Shown here piece after piece: positions 18,333 to 28,000 of a stretch of 43,269 bases of DNA. Position numbers and translations under genes: made by a program. Position 1 is the stretch's first letter. Each line of letters opens with the position of its first letter. The DNA comes from an uncultured Clostridia bacterium (GTDB lineage Bacteria > Bacillota > Clostridia > UBA1381), in NCBI GenBank assembly GCA_947585795.1, contig CANPXG010000016.1, forward strand, positions 1-43,269, in the 5' to 3' direction. Under the pieces are notes generated by a model. The model worked only from the letters and a program-made list of their open reading frames with translations. It was not told the origin of the DNA and searched no databases.

Positions 18333-19472
18333 AAAAAGATATATTTATTTTTACTTATAACGGTATTATTATGCGTTCTTGCGGGCTGTGAGGACGATAG
18401 CTCGCACACCGTAAAAATAGCCGTAATGGGCAACGAAGCCCAATTTTATCCCGGTTACAAGGAGGGCATCGAACGCGCCGAACGCGATTTAAACAGGGAA
18501 TACGCGGATTTGGGTTACAATGTCGAGTGCGAATTTTACGGCGACGACGGCAACTACGAGGAAGCCTCCGCGCGCATCGACACGATAGCCGCGGACGAGA
18601 GTTTGACTGCGGTTATAGGCTCGATGGACATGGACACGAGCAAGACCGCGGCGTATGTTTTCGACAGCACGGGGAAGCTTTTCGTCATGCCGTACTTCCT
18701 CTATGACGACGTGTACGAGGACAACAATTACAGTATGGTTTTCTCGCTGTGCGATTCGGCTGAAAACGTCGGAGAAACGTTAAGGCTCGCGGGCGAAAAA
18801 ACAACGGCGAAGCGCTGGGCGGTCTGCGCCTCCGACGCAAGCGAATTTGCACAGGCGGAAATGACGGGCTTTCTGCAATGCGAAACGGACAGTTCAATGA
18901 AGGTGGTCGACTGCGTCAACATGTCATCATTGGAAACGAATTTTGATGAGATCTACAAGCGCTGGGAAACTCTCGGAGTCGAAGGAGTGATAATGTTTCC
19001 CGAGGTGGGCAAAGGCTTTGACGTGTTAAAAAAGCTTAAACAAAGAAATCCGAACCTTATATGCGGAGGCGACACCGCCTTTGACAACAGCACGCTGCTT
19101 ATGAGCGATAAAGAGCTGCTGCGCGCGATGACGGGATTTATTATAGTTACCGAGGTAGTGATCGACGGCATAACGGAAGAAGAAGCTGACAGATTTAAGG
19201 ATATGAAAGACGAGTATATGAAGAATACGGGAAAAGAAATCGATCTATGGTATATTCAAGGATATAACGCCGTGAGGATCATCGCCGATACGGCGATCAA
19301 AAACGATACCGTAGACCCTGTGAAAATAGCGGAGATCTTACATAAGGACGGCTATGACGGCTTTGTGCGTGATTTCAGCTTTGACGAAAAAGGAGCCCAG
19401 AATAAGCAGGTCTATAAATACAACATATTTAACGCTGAAGGAATCGTAGAAGAATTTGAGATAAAGAAATAA
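18330..19472 (+). CDS. type-1 solute-binding lipoprotein (LivJ/Peripla_BP_6-like)
   Basis: A 380-residue lipoprotein. The signal MKKIYLFLLITVLLCVLAGC has lipobox LAGC, with C20 as the lipid anchor. The mature part has two lobes of the type-1 periplasmic-binding fold: the first strand KIAVMGNEAQFYPGYKEGIERA, then TAVIGSMDMDTSKTAAYVF, and a late WYIQGYNAVRIIADTAIK. In this family the protein binds amino acids or other small ligands for uptake or for sensing. No matching permease is nearby; it is instead first in an operon for peptide export. GGAGG precedes the ATG, which is the last unit of the repeat array. A role in sensing or holding a peptide or amino acid outside the cell is speculation. 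Confidence 0.85.
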   Translation: MKKIYLFLLITVLLCVLAGCEDDSSHTVKIAVMGNEAQFYPGYKEGIERAERDLNREYADLGYNVECEFYGDDGNYEEASARIDTIAADESLTAVIGSMDMDTSKTAAYVFDSTGKLFVMPYFLYDDVYEDNNYSMVFSLCDSAENVGETLRLAGEKTTAKRWAVCASDASEFAQAEMTGFLQCETDSSMKVVDCVNMSSLETNFDEIYKRWETLGVEGVIMFPEVGKGFDVLKKLKQRNPNLICGGDTAFDNSTLLMSDKELLRAMTGFIIVTEVVIDGITEEEADRFKDMKDEYMKNTGKEIDLWYIQGYNAVRIIADTAIKNDTVDPVKIAEILHKDGYDGFVRDFSFDEKGAQNKQVYKYNIFNAEGIVEEFEIKK

Positions 19473-19482
19473 GGAGGCGGAA

Positions 19483-20364
19483 ATGAAGAATTTATTCAGA
19501 GAAGAGGCGCTTAACAGCTTTTCTTCACATTCGGAAATGAACAAAGGAATACGCGCTATCAATATCCGCACGCTCATTTTTGCTATTTTTCTGTTCATAT
19601 GCGCGGCGATATTCGCGCTGTGGCTGTTCTTCGGAACGATCTATGAAACGGTCACGGTGGAGGGCATAATATGGCCCGCGCAGATGGGCGGGGAGGTTTA
19701 CGCCGACGCGGAGGGGTTCATATCCAAGACGACCGTGTCGGAAGGAAGCGCGGTCAACGCGGGCGACATATTGGCGGTCATCCCGCAGACGGACATCCTC
19801 GAGAAAATAGAATCGGGCAAGGCGGGCAATATCACGGACGAGCAGCTTAACAGCCTTTACAACGAGTACGACTTAAAATCTACGGTGCGCTCAAACATGG
19901 ACGGCTTCGTCACGTATATCGCGAACGAGAACTCCTACATCAGGGGAGGCGACAAAATAGCGACGATAGTTCCTTACGACCAAAGCGGCGACAACAAGAA
20001 GCTCACCGCGTTTATTCCCGCCGAGAACGGCGGACTTATCTCTCTCGGCACGGAGGCTCAGGTAATGCCCGACTTTGCGCCGCGCGAGCAGTACGGATAC
20101 ATAAAGGCTTACATATCCGATATTGCGTCTTATCCCGTCACGGGACAGAGCATAAAGGAAACAAACAGCGAGCTGTTTTTGCCGACGCTGAACGAAAGAG
20201 AAAGCTATTTGCGTATAGAGATAACGCTCATGCCTGATGCGCAGTCGCAAAGCCGCCTAAAATGGTCAAATCCGAGAAGCGGCAGCGTCGACGTCGCGAT
20301 GGGAACGCTGTGCGGCGCGGACATAGTAATCAAGGAATGCCATCCTTACGAGTGGTTGTTTTAG
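19483..20364 (+). CDS. HlyD-like adaptor of an NHLM-type peptide export system
   Basis: A 293-residue protein with a cytoplasmic N-terminus, one membrane helix (about 28-51) and an extracellular barrel-sandwich region. The N-terminal FREEALNSFSSHSEMNKGIRAINIR resembles the start of NHLM bacteriocin-system secretion proteins (TIGR03794-like). A lipoyl-like half is seen in VYADAEGFISKTTVSEGSAVNAGDIL and its partner in VRSNMDGFVTYIANENSYIRGGDKI. The long coiled-coil hairpin of Gram-negative HlyD is absent, as expected for a Gram-positive cell. AAGGAGG precedes the ATG, ten bases after the lipoprotein stop. Confidence 0.85.
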   Translation: MKNLFREEALNSFSSHSEMNKGIRAINIRTLIFAIFLFICAAIFALWLFFGTIYETVTVEGIIWPAQMGGEVYADAEGFISKTTVSEGSAVNAGDILAVIPQTDILEKIESGKAGNITDEQLNSLYNEYDLKSTVRSNMDGFVTYIANENSYIRGGDKIATIVPYDQSGDNKKLTAFIPAENGGLISLGTEAQVMPDFAPREQYGYIKAYISDIASYPVTGQSIKETNSELFLPTLNERESYLRIEITLMPDAQSQSRLKWSNPRSGSVDVAMGTLCGADIVIKECHPYEWLF

Positions 20365-20373
20365 GAGGGCATT

Positions 20374-22515
20374 ATGAAGAAGGTAAAGAAGATAACTCCG
20401 GTGCTTCAAATGGAAGTGACCGAATGCGGCGCGGCTTCGCTGGCAATGATTTTATCCTACTACGGTAAAACGGTAACGCTCGAGGAGCTGAGGCGCGAAT
20501 GCGGCGTTTCGCGTAACGGCGTGAACGCCAAAAATATCGTGCAGGCGGCGAAGTTCCACGATTTGACCCCGAGAGCCTTGCGCGTAAGCATCGAGGGCGC
20601 CCGCGAGGTGAAGCTGCCGGCTATTATACATTGGAACATGGACCATTTTCTCGTGCTTTGCGGATTTAACAAGAAGGGCGCGGTGCTCGCGGATCCCGCT
20701 TACGGCATAAGGACGGTGTCCGAGGAGGAGTTTTCAAAATCGTTTACGGGAATCGCGATCGAGTTTACGCCCGACGCGGATTTTAAAAAGGACAAGGGCG
20801 GAAAAACCGAAAATAATTATATAAGGTCATGCGTGATGGCGTTTTTGCCGAATACGCTGTATTTTGTGCTGCTTGAAATATGCGCGCTTATCGGCAGCGC
20901 GGCGGTACTGTTTTTAAATTCCGTGTTTATCGACAAAATTTTGATAAGCGGCAACACGAGTAATTTGAGGATAATATTGCAGGTTATCTTATGCGCGGGA
21001 CTTATAAGCGCGACGGCTGCCGCGTTTAACACGCATATAAGGTACCGCATAGGCAGGCAGATAAATATGCGCATAAACTCCGGCTTTATGATGCATTTAT
21101 TGCGCCTCCCCATAGAATTTTTTGCACAGCGAAGCGAGGGCGACCTTGCGAACCGCCAAAACACAAATATGGAAATGGGTGAGAACCTTGTGAGCATGCT
21201 CGCGCCTATCCCCGGATACGCGCTGCAAATACTCGTGTATTTTATACTTATACTCGCGTTTAACGTGCATATCGCGCTGGTGGGCGTATTCTGCGCCGCC
21301 GCGAATGTCTGCGCGATGCTTTTGAGCCAAAGGAAGTACGAGGATGAAATGCGCACGCACATCCGTGACCTCGGCGCGCTGCAAGGCGATATTTCAAGGG
21401 CTATCGACCTTGCGGAAACGATAAAATCCTGCGGGGCGGAGGACGCTATGTTTGTGCGTCTTACAGCCGCGGGAACGCGAGCCGTGAACACAAAAACGGG
21501 CATTGACAAAATCGGAGTGCACACGCGCGAGCTGTTTTGGTTTTTAAACGCGCTCGGTTCGGGCGCGGTGCTTATTACAGGAGTGTGGGAGATACTGTCC
21601 GGCAATCTGACTGCGGGTATCATAATAGCAATGCAGTCGCTTGTCGCCGCGATGCTCGAGCCTTTGGGCAATTTTGTAAACAACGGCATAGCGATGCAGA
21701 CGCTTAAAAGCGAAACGGCGCGTACGAACGACGTTATGCACTACGGAGAGGACGATAAATTTCTTGACGACTCCGAGGAGCATACGAAAAGCATCGACGG
21801 CGACATATCGCTTACCGATGTGACCTTCGGCTATAATCCGCTTGACGCTCCGCTTATAAAGGATTTCAATCTGACCGTCAAAAAGGGCGGGAGCGTCGCG
21901 ATCACGGGCGGAAGCGGAAGCGGCAAATCGACCGTGGCAAAAATCATAGCGGGACTTTACCGCGAGGACGGCGGACTTGTCCGCTTTGACGGCACGCCGA
22001 GAAACGAGATAAACCATTTCTATTTTTACTCAAAAACAGCCGTTGTGAGCCAAAATATCAGACTGTTCGAGGGTACCGTGCTCGACAATATAACGATGTG
22101 GGACGATACCATTCCGTATGACGAGGTCGTCGCGGCGGCAAAGGCGGCTTGTATTCACGAGGACATAATAAGCCGCAGGGACGGCTACCGCGAAAAAGTG
22201 TATGAGAACGGTAAAAACTTCTCCGGCGGGCAGCGGCAGCGCATAGAGATCGCCCGCGCGCTCGTCAAAAAACCGTCCGTGCTCATAATGGACGAGGCGA
22301 CAAGCGCGCTCGACACGGACACGGAGGAAAAGGTCATGAACAATATAAAAGCGCTCAAAATTACGAGAATAGTCGTCGCGCACAGGCTTTCGACCATCAT
22401 GGACAGCGACGAGATAATCGTTATGGACAACGGAGAAATTGCGGAGCGCGGAACGCACGACGAGCTTATGGCGAAAAACGGCATATACAGCTCGCTGGTA
22501 AGGAGCGTGAGTTAA
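20374..22515 (+). CDS. C39 peptidase-ABC exporter (PCAT, NHLM type)
   Basis: A 713-residue bifunctional exporter. Residues 1-140 are a C39 cysteine protease with catalytic C18 in TECGAASL, H91 in NMDHFLVL and D107 in LADPA. Six membrane helices follow (about 150-440), then an ABC ATPase with Walker A GGSGSGKST, signature FSGGQRQR and Walker B VLIMDEATSALD. Known members cut a leader after a double glycine and export the remaining peptide. The protease triad is intact, so a GG-leader substrate is expected; a candidate lies at 33217. AGGAGGG precedes the ATG, nine bases after the adaptor gene. Confidence 0.95.
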   Translation: MKKVKKITPVLQMEVTECGAASLAMILSYYGKTVTLEELRRECGVSRNGVNAKNIVQAAKFHDLTPRALRVSIEGAREVKLPAIIHWNMDHFLVLCGFNKKGAVLADPAYGIRTVSEEEFSKSFTGIAIEFTPDADFKKDKGGKTENNYIRSCVMAFLPNTLYFVLLEICALIGSAAVLFLNSVFIDKILISGNTSNLRIILQVILCAGLISATAAAFNTHIRYRIGRQINMRINSGFMMHLLRLPIEFFAQRSEGDLANRQNTNMEMGENLVSMLAPIPGYALQILVYFILILAFNVHIALVGVFCAAANVCAMLLSQRKYEDEMRTHIRDLGALQGDISRAIDLAETIKSCGAEDAMFVRLTAAGTRAVNTKTGIDKIGVHTRELFWFLNALGSGAVLITGVWEILSGNLTAGIIIAMQSLVAAMLEPLGNFVNNGIAMQTLKSETARTNDVMHYGEDDKFLDDSEEHTKSIDGDISLTDVTFGYNPLDAPLIKDFNLTVKKGGSVAITGGSGSGKSTVAKIIAGLYREDGGLVRFDGTPRNEINHFYFYSKTAVVSQNIRLFEGTVLDNITMWDDTIPYDEVVAAAKAACIHEDIISRRDGYREKVYENGKNFSGGQRQRIEIARALVKKPSVLIMDEATSALDTDTEEKVMNNIKALKITRIVVAHRLSTIMDSDEIIVMDNGEIAERGTHDELMAKNGIYSSLVRSVS

Positions 22516-24645
22516 ATGGCGGTAAACATAAAAGAAGAAAACGAGCGCATACAGAGCAAAAACCGTGAGGCTCGGCAAAAAATATACGAAAATATGGAGT
22601 CGGTCTTAAACGAAAAGACCGACTGTGACGGTATCAACGCCATACTCAAATTTTTGAACGAGAGAGAGCGCGTGGACACGGAGCTCCCTATGTCGGAACA
22701 GCTTCGCCACATCGAGGATAAGCTTTTTATAAAAATACGCTACGTGGAGCTTGACGAGGATTGGTACGCCGCGTCGGTAATTCCGATGCTCGTAAAAACC
22801 GTAAGCGGTCACTGGATCGCGGTAACGCCGAACGCCGACGGCAGCTGCGACTACATCGAGAACGGCAAAAAGAAGAGGATAACGCGCAAAAACGCGGATA
22901 TGTTCACAAATAACGCGATGTATTTTTATAAGGTGATGAAAAACGGTAAAATCACGATGCGCGACCTGCTCGTGTTTATGCTTAAGTGCAGCTCGAAGCG
23001 TGACAGAGTTACCGTGCTCATGACAGCGGCGCTCGCGACTGTCGCGGGAATGATGCTGCCGTGGGCAAACAGCTTTATATTTTCGGTGATAGTGCCGTCG
23101 GGTGAGCTTTCCGGCGCACCCGCAGCCGCCGCGCTCGTATTTTCGGCGGTGCTGCTTTCCGCGCTGCTCGGACTTTTACGCTCGCTGATTTTGACAAACA
23201 CGATGCTCCGCGCGACAACGTATGTGCAAAGCGCCGTATTTTCGCGTATGCTTTCGCTTAAGCCGGACTTTTTCAAAAACGTGAAGTCGGGTGAGTTGTC
23301 GCGAATGATAATGGAGTTTTCGGACGTGACACAGATAGTGTCGGTCGAGGGCATAAGCGCCTGCATAGGTATCGTGTTGTCGTTTGTGTACCTGATACAG
23401 ATATACATCTACGCGCCGTCGCTGTTCGCTCTTATCGTCATAGTCACTGTAATTCAGGACGCGATGATGATCGCGGAGGGTGTTTTAAATTCGAGGTGGA
23501 TGAAAAATTACTCCGCATCGTTGTCGGGCATGTCGGGTTTTTGCTACGAAATGTTTTCGGGTATCGAGCAGATAAAGCTCGGCGGCGCGGAAACACGTAT
23601 AATGCGTCGGTGGAGCGAGCGTTACGCGGACGCGTCGCAAAAGGAGATAAAGCCGTTTCTCGTTAAGTACGCCGACGTGATCTACAAGCTTATAAGGGTG
23701 CTGTCTACCGCCGCCGTGTTCTTGCTCGGCGCGTCGCTTCGTGCGCCCGACTATATCGCGTTTTCAGCCGCTTACGGTGCGTTTACCGCCGCGAGCGCGG
23801 GCGCGTCGGTCATTATACGTATGGTGGCGAGCTTCCGTTCGTCGTATCTTTTGATAAAGCCTATGCTCAGCGCGGAGTGCGAGGAGTACGGCGCGAGTAA
23901 AAAAAGACCTGATAAGCTGCGCGGTGATATTACGGTGACGGATGTGCATTTTCGCTACAGTGAGGAAACGCCGTATATTTTGAAGGGATTGTCCGTGCAG
24001 ATAAAGGCGGGTGAGAGCGTGGGTATTATCGGTGCGTCGGGGTGCGGTAAGTCGACGCTTATCAGGCTTCTACTCGGGTTTGAAACGCCGGATGAGGGCA
24101 GTATATATATAGACGGGTTCGATTTGCGTGAGCTCGATTTGAAGAGCTGCCGTAAAAAGATCGGTGTTGTGCTGCAAAATTCGGGGCTTATAGCGGGTGA
24201 TATTTATTCAAACGTTACGGTGACGAAGCCGAATGCGAGTATGGAGGAAGTGGAAAAGGCTGTGGAGATGGCGGGGCTTAAGGAGGATATAGAGGCGCTG
24301 CCGATGGGTCTGCATACGCCGATAAGTCAGGATAATTGTACGCTTTCGGGCGGTCAGAGGCAGCGGCTGCTTATTGCGCGTGCGATCATGAATAAGCCGT
24401 CGATACTTATTTTTGATGAGGCGACGAGTGCGCTCGATAATATTACGCAGAGTAAGGTGATAGAGGCGATAGAGGGGCTTGAGTGTACTAAAATTATAGT
24501 GGCGCACAGACTGTCGACGATCGAGAGCTGTGATAAAATTGTTGTGATGGAGGACGGTGTTGCCGCCGAGGTGGGCGCGTACAGTGAGCTTAAGGAGAGT
24601 GACGGCTTGCTTAAGAGGTTCGCAAAAAGACAGGTCGCGGGGTGA
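22516..24645 (+). CDS. second NHLM-type ABC exporter subunit without protease
   Basis: A 709-residue protein whose ATG directly follows the stop of the C39 exporter with no base between, implying coupled translation. An N-terminal cytoplasmic region of about 150 residues replaces the protease and has no catalytic Cys/His pair. Six membrane helices follow (about 155-440), then an ATPase with Walker A GASGCGKST, signature LSGGQRQR and Walker B ILIFDEATSALD. The layout matches the second ABC protein of NHLM systems (TIGR03797-like), which is thought to work together with the C39 exporter. Confidence 0.9.
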   Translation: MAVNIKEENERIQSKNREARQKIYENMESVLNEKTDCDGINAILKFLNERERVDTELPMSEQLRHIEDKLFIKIRYVELDEDWYAASVIPMLVKTVSGHWIAVTPNADGSCDYIENGKKKRITRKNADMFTNNAMYFYKVMKNGKITMRDLLVFMLKCSSKRDRVTVLMTAALATVAGMMLPWANSFIFSVIVPSGELSGAPAAAALVFSAVLLSALLGLLRSLILTNTMLRATTYVQSAVFSRMLSLKPDFFKNVKSGELSRMIMEFSDVTQIVSVEGISACIGIVLSFVYLIQIYIYAPSLFALIVIVTVIQDAMMIAEGVLNSRWMKNYSASLSGMSGFCYEMFSGIEQIKLGGAETRIMRRWSERYADASQKEIKPFLVKYADVIYKLIRVLSTAAVFLLGASLRAPDYIAFSAAYGAFTAASAGASVIIRMVASFRSSYLLIKPMLSAECEEYGASKKRPDKLRGDITVTDVHFRYSEETPYILKGLSVQIKAGESVGIIGASGCGKSTLIRLLLGFETPDEGSIYIDGFDLRELDLKSCRKKIGVVLQNSGLIAGDIYSNVTVTKPNASMEEVEKAVEMAGLKEDIEALPMGLHTPISQDNCTLSGGQRQRLLIARAIMNKPSILIFDEATSALDNITQSKVIEAIEGLECTKIIVAHRLSTIESCDKIVVMEDGVAAEVGAYSELKESDGLLKRFAKRQVAG

Positions 24646-24723
24646 TGTGTGAAGAAAGAGTCAGTGGTGCGGAGGGCGGCGGGGGTGAGTGATGAGGCAA
24701 TTTTTAGTATAACTTGTGCTCTA

Positions 24724-24770
24724 AAAACAGTCTAATGTGCCTTGAATTGTGGCGGTTGGGCTGTTTTTTT
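24724..24770 (+). terminator. probable terminator of the export operon
   Basis: AAAACAG (24724-24730) pairs with CTGTTTT (24761-24767), extended inward by weaker and G-T pairs, and is followed by a run of seven T. It lies about 80 bases after the last exporter gene. Confidence 0.6.
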
Positions 24771-24920
24771 GTTGGGGAAAGCGCGAAGGGGAGGGGGTGA
24801 GGGTTTTACGGCGTGGAGCGCGGGGTTTGGAGTGTATTTTTGGGGATAAGAGAGCGTGGAGGGGAGAGAGAGAGAGCCCTTGGTGCGGAGCGCGGCGGGG
24901 GCGTGAGAGGGGGGGAGCGT

Positions 24921-24944
24921 GAAAGTCAGTTTAGACGGCGTGAA
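24921..24944 (+). promoter_or_regulatory. copy 1 of a shared 24-bp box
   Basis: GAAAGTCA, five bases, then GACGGCGTGAA. It matches 21 of 24 positions with the box at 41132-41155 and has the same orientation toward its downstream promoter. It ends six bases before the -35 region of the SLH gene. It is a candidate operator for a common regulator. Confidence 0.6.
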
Positions 24945-24950
24945 ATGACA

Positions 24951-24978
24951 TGGCAATTTTAAAAATGTGTGGTATAAT
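24951..24978 (+). promoter_or_regulatory. promoter of the SLH protein / GG-peptide unit
   Basis: A perfect TATAAT (24973-24978) with a TGTGG extension. The -35 region is poor (TGGCAA at 24951, 16 bp away), as in promoters that need an activator. The 5' leader is about 55 bases. Confidence 0.65.
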
Positions 24979-25036
24979 AGTTGTAGCATACTATATGTAG
25001 TAAAAAGCAAAAAAAATATAACACAAGGAGGGTGCC

Positions 25037-28000
25037 ATGAAAAGGACAATTTCAAAACTCAGAAGGGGGATAAGCGTGATTTTGACAGCAGCGCTTATCG
25101 CTCCGGCAATCACATTGCCCGTGCACGCGGAAGCGACGGACGTGTACATACCCGAGCTTGAAATGGAGGAGGGTATATTAAACAGCGACGTATTCTACCT
25201 TACCGCTTCGAGCGCGCAGCTTAAAGAGGGCGCGAACGAGCGCTATCTTCTGCGCCTTGCAAGAGGCGGAGAGAGCGCTACGGATTCCACGGCTACAATT
25301 AAAATCGCGGACTTAAGCGCAAGATACGGCAAGGACTACAAAATATCCGTCGTAGGCAGCGACGCGGAGGTAGACGATCCCTCGGACAACGAGTCGCTTA
25401 TCGAGCGAATGGAGGGGGAGGAGTACACCGAAACCGAATTAAAGACGGAGGAGGAGTATTCCGACATGCTTGAAAACGACGAGGAGCTACAAAAAGCCAC
25501 AGAGCAGGGCGTGCAGGACGCTATAGACTACCTCGAGGACGCAAGCGGAGTGCTCAGCACAGAAGCGGCAAGCGAGGGCGAAGCAGCTCCGACCGACGGA
25601 AAAGAAACGGTCAGCACCGACCCGCTTCAGCAGGCGCGCGCAACGTTTACCGGCGTTGAGGGCGAGCCGCAAAACGTCACCTCGACGACCGACACGATGC
25701 AGCAGATACAGCAAATGGCGAACGTTATGACGAACGCCGTTGTCGGCGCGACGCTCAAGGTGGACTTCGCTGCGGGCGAAAGTGAAAAGTACATAGCCAT
25801 TGACGTTAAGGACAACAACGACGGCGACGGTTACAGATACTTCTTCCTCATGCTCGGCGCGCCCGAGGGTACGACGACGAACAGCGCTTCTTCAAGCTGC
25901 GCGCTGACAATCGTTGACGACGAGGAGCAAGCGCCCGCTAAGGTCAGCTTTACGGAAAGCGCGTACAACGTTTCGGAGGACAGCGTGACGGTTGAAATCA
26001 AGCGCGACAGCGCGCTCAACACGATAAGCGCCGCGCACCTCACCACGGAAAACGGAACGGCACAGGCGGGACGTGATTTTTCACCCGTCGATATGGACGT
26101 TGTATTCCCGATGGGTATCGACACGCGCAAAATAGAAATACCCGTAAGGCGCGAATACATAGCGGGAAGCGCGGACTTTAAGCTAAAGCTTACGGCGGAC
26201 GAGATGTGCGAAATCGACGGCGGCGAGGCAACAGTCACTATAAACGGCACAATGGGCATAGTCGATGACGATGATGATACATCACTCATGGCAATAACGG
26301 AAAGCTACAGCGTGAATGATATCGTGCTCGGCGAACCGCTAGACCTCTCAAAAACCGATACCACAGGCGCATCGGACCATTCGGACTCAAGCAACTATTA
26401 TGATACCAACGAAAAAACTTATAAGCTGAGGTGGCAGGACAATGTCGGCTGGCCCGAATCGTGGATCCACTCCTACTACGGTGCCGCCGGCGCAAGGTGG
26501 ATTTTGGATTCCGATTACAGAGGCGCGCATCTTGCGGGAGTGCAGATCAATTGGGACAGAACCGGAAGCTGTGCGGAGATGAAAGTCGGTTTTGTCGGCT
26601 CCTATTCCAACAATTACGGTTGGTCACAATTTGACGGCGGCGACGACATAAACCAACGTTTACCATACCACAGCTACGCTGACTTTGACAGTCAAAATAC
26701 AAATGTTTTCTGTACTTTCTGGGATCCCAAACGCATAGGCATACTAAATAATGGACACTGCGAGGGCTGTGACTATTTATCGATAGCGAAGATAACGCCT
26801 ATTTACAGACCGTTTGTTATAAATCTTAACGATTCGGACGACCTCAAATTCCTTAACGAGAACGGAAACTATGTAAACGGAAGAGATGACAGGTTCTCGG
26901 ATGCGACATTTCTTGCTCTTTACGGCGCGATAAACTCGGACAACAAACAGGTAGTCCGTTTCGCCAAGGACGGCATGAACAGCATCACCGTTACGCAGAC
27001 CGTCGGAGAAAATACAATAACTCCTTACACATATCTTAAAGGTCTCTCGCTTGTAAAGGACGGCGTCAGCCCAAAGCAAATCGCGTCTTACGGGGACGAC
27101 GGCAACAGTTCGCATACGATTACGATGACGCCGGAATGGATTTACAATAATGAGAACTCCATGTATTTTGAGACAAACAACGGCAGCGACACGTGGAAAA
27201 ACCAAAGCGGTTCGTTCGGTATGCGCGGAAGAATAGAATTAAAGCCGGAGTTTGGCTACCGCAATGCCAAGGTCCATATAAACGTACCCACAGGCAACCT
27301 CGGTTATCTTGTTTTAAGCGGCAGCGCAAAGCAAATCACCACGCCCACGGACTATACATATCACCGCGGTGACGTTATAAGAATTTCAGCCGAAATGTAT
27401 GAAAAAAACAAGAATTTTTACAAGGCGGTCGGCGTTAAAGTAAGATATAAGAAAAACGAGAGCGACACCAACTGGTCCACGACCAAAACTCTCGAATTTG
27501 ATTCCAACGGCTACGCGTATCTTGACGAAGGTAAAGATCACAGACTTCAGTACGGCTACTACGAGATAGAGCCTGTATTCCAAGCAAGAGACGGAGTATT
27601 GGCGCTCGACATCAAGGAATCGGATTTGTCAAAATTCGACACAAGCTACGGCTATCTCGCAAAAGCTACGCGCAGAGAGATAGAAAAGGATAAAGTAAAG
27701 TATTATGAGTACGCTTTGGAAACAGAGCCGTTACCCGGAAAGATATACGCGGTAGCCGTACGTATGGCGGCGGACGCCGGCGCAAACATCTATCCCGTAT
27801 GGAAAGATAACAAAAGCGGCGACAAGACATACTGCGGCGAGGTATTTTTCCATGAGGCAGGTTCGAAGAATGACGACAACATCATAACACTGTCTTACGA
27901 AAAGGGTTCCGTAAATGACGCGTATCAGACGATAAAGGGCAGCGTGGTCACGCCAAGGTACAATATGCTTACAGGCGGTGTTGATATGGAAAAAAGCGGC

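Larger units (their letters stand above)
24646..24950 (+). other. purine-rich non-coding gap with direct repeat
   Basis: About 300 bases between the exporter operon and the SLH gene, with no credible gene. The plus strand is very G-rich and includes a GAGAGAGAGAGAG run. An imperfect direct repeat of about 24 bp, GGTGCGGAG-(C/G)GCGGCGGGGG, lies at 24666-24689 and 24882-24907. Four G-runs at 24774-24803 (GGGG, then GGGGAGGGGGTGAGGG) could form a G-quadruplex on the plus strand. The right end carries a box shared with the 41132 region. Confidence 0.6.

Noticed and set aside
18131-18433. Minus-strand 100-codon frame rich in Phe with heptad repeats
   Set aside because: It is the antisense reading of the ~22-bp leader repeats, runs into the lipoprotein gene and has no ribosome-binding site; the repeat itself explains it.
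20817-21689. 290-codon minus-strand frame opposite the C39 exporter
   Set aside because: The plus strand encodes the conserved membrane domain of the exporter; the frame is a compositional shadow.
24666-24907. Direct repeats as ends of an insertion sequence
   Set aside because: They are direct, not inverted, imperfect, and enclose no transposase or target-site duplication.
24732-25055. Minus-strand 107-codon frame, Pro/Ser/Leu-rich
   Set aside because: It is the complement of the purine-rich gap, crosses the promoter and start of the SLH gene and has biased composition without family features.
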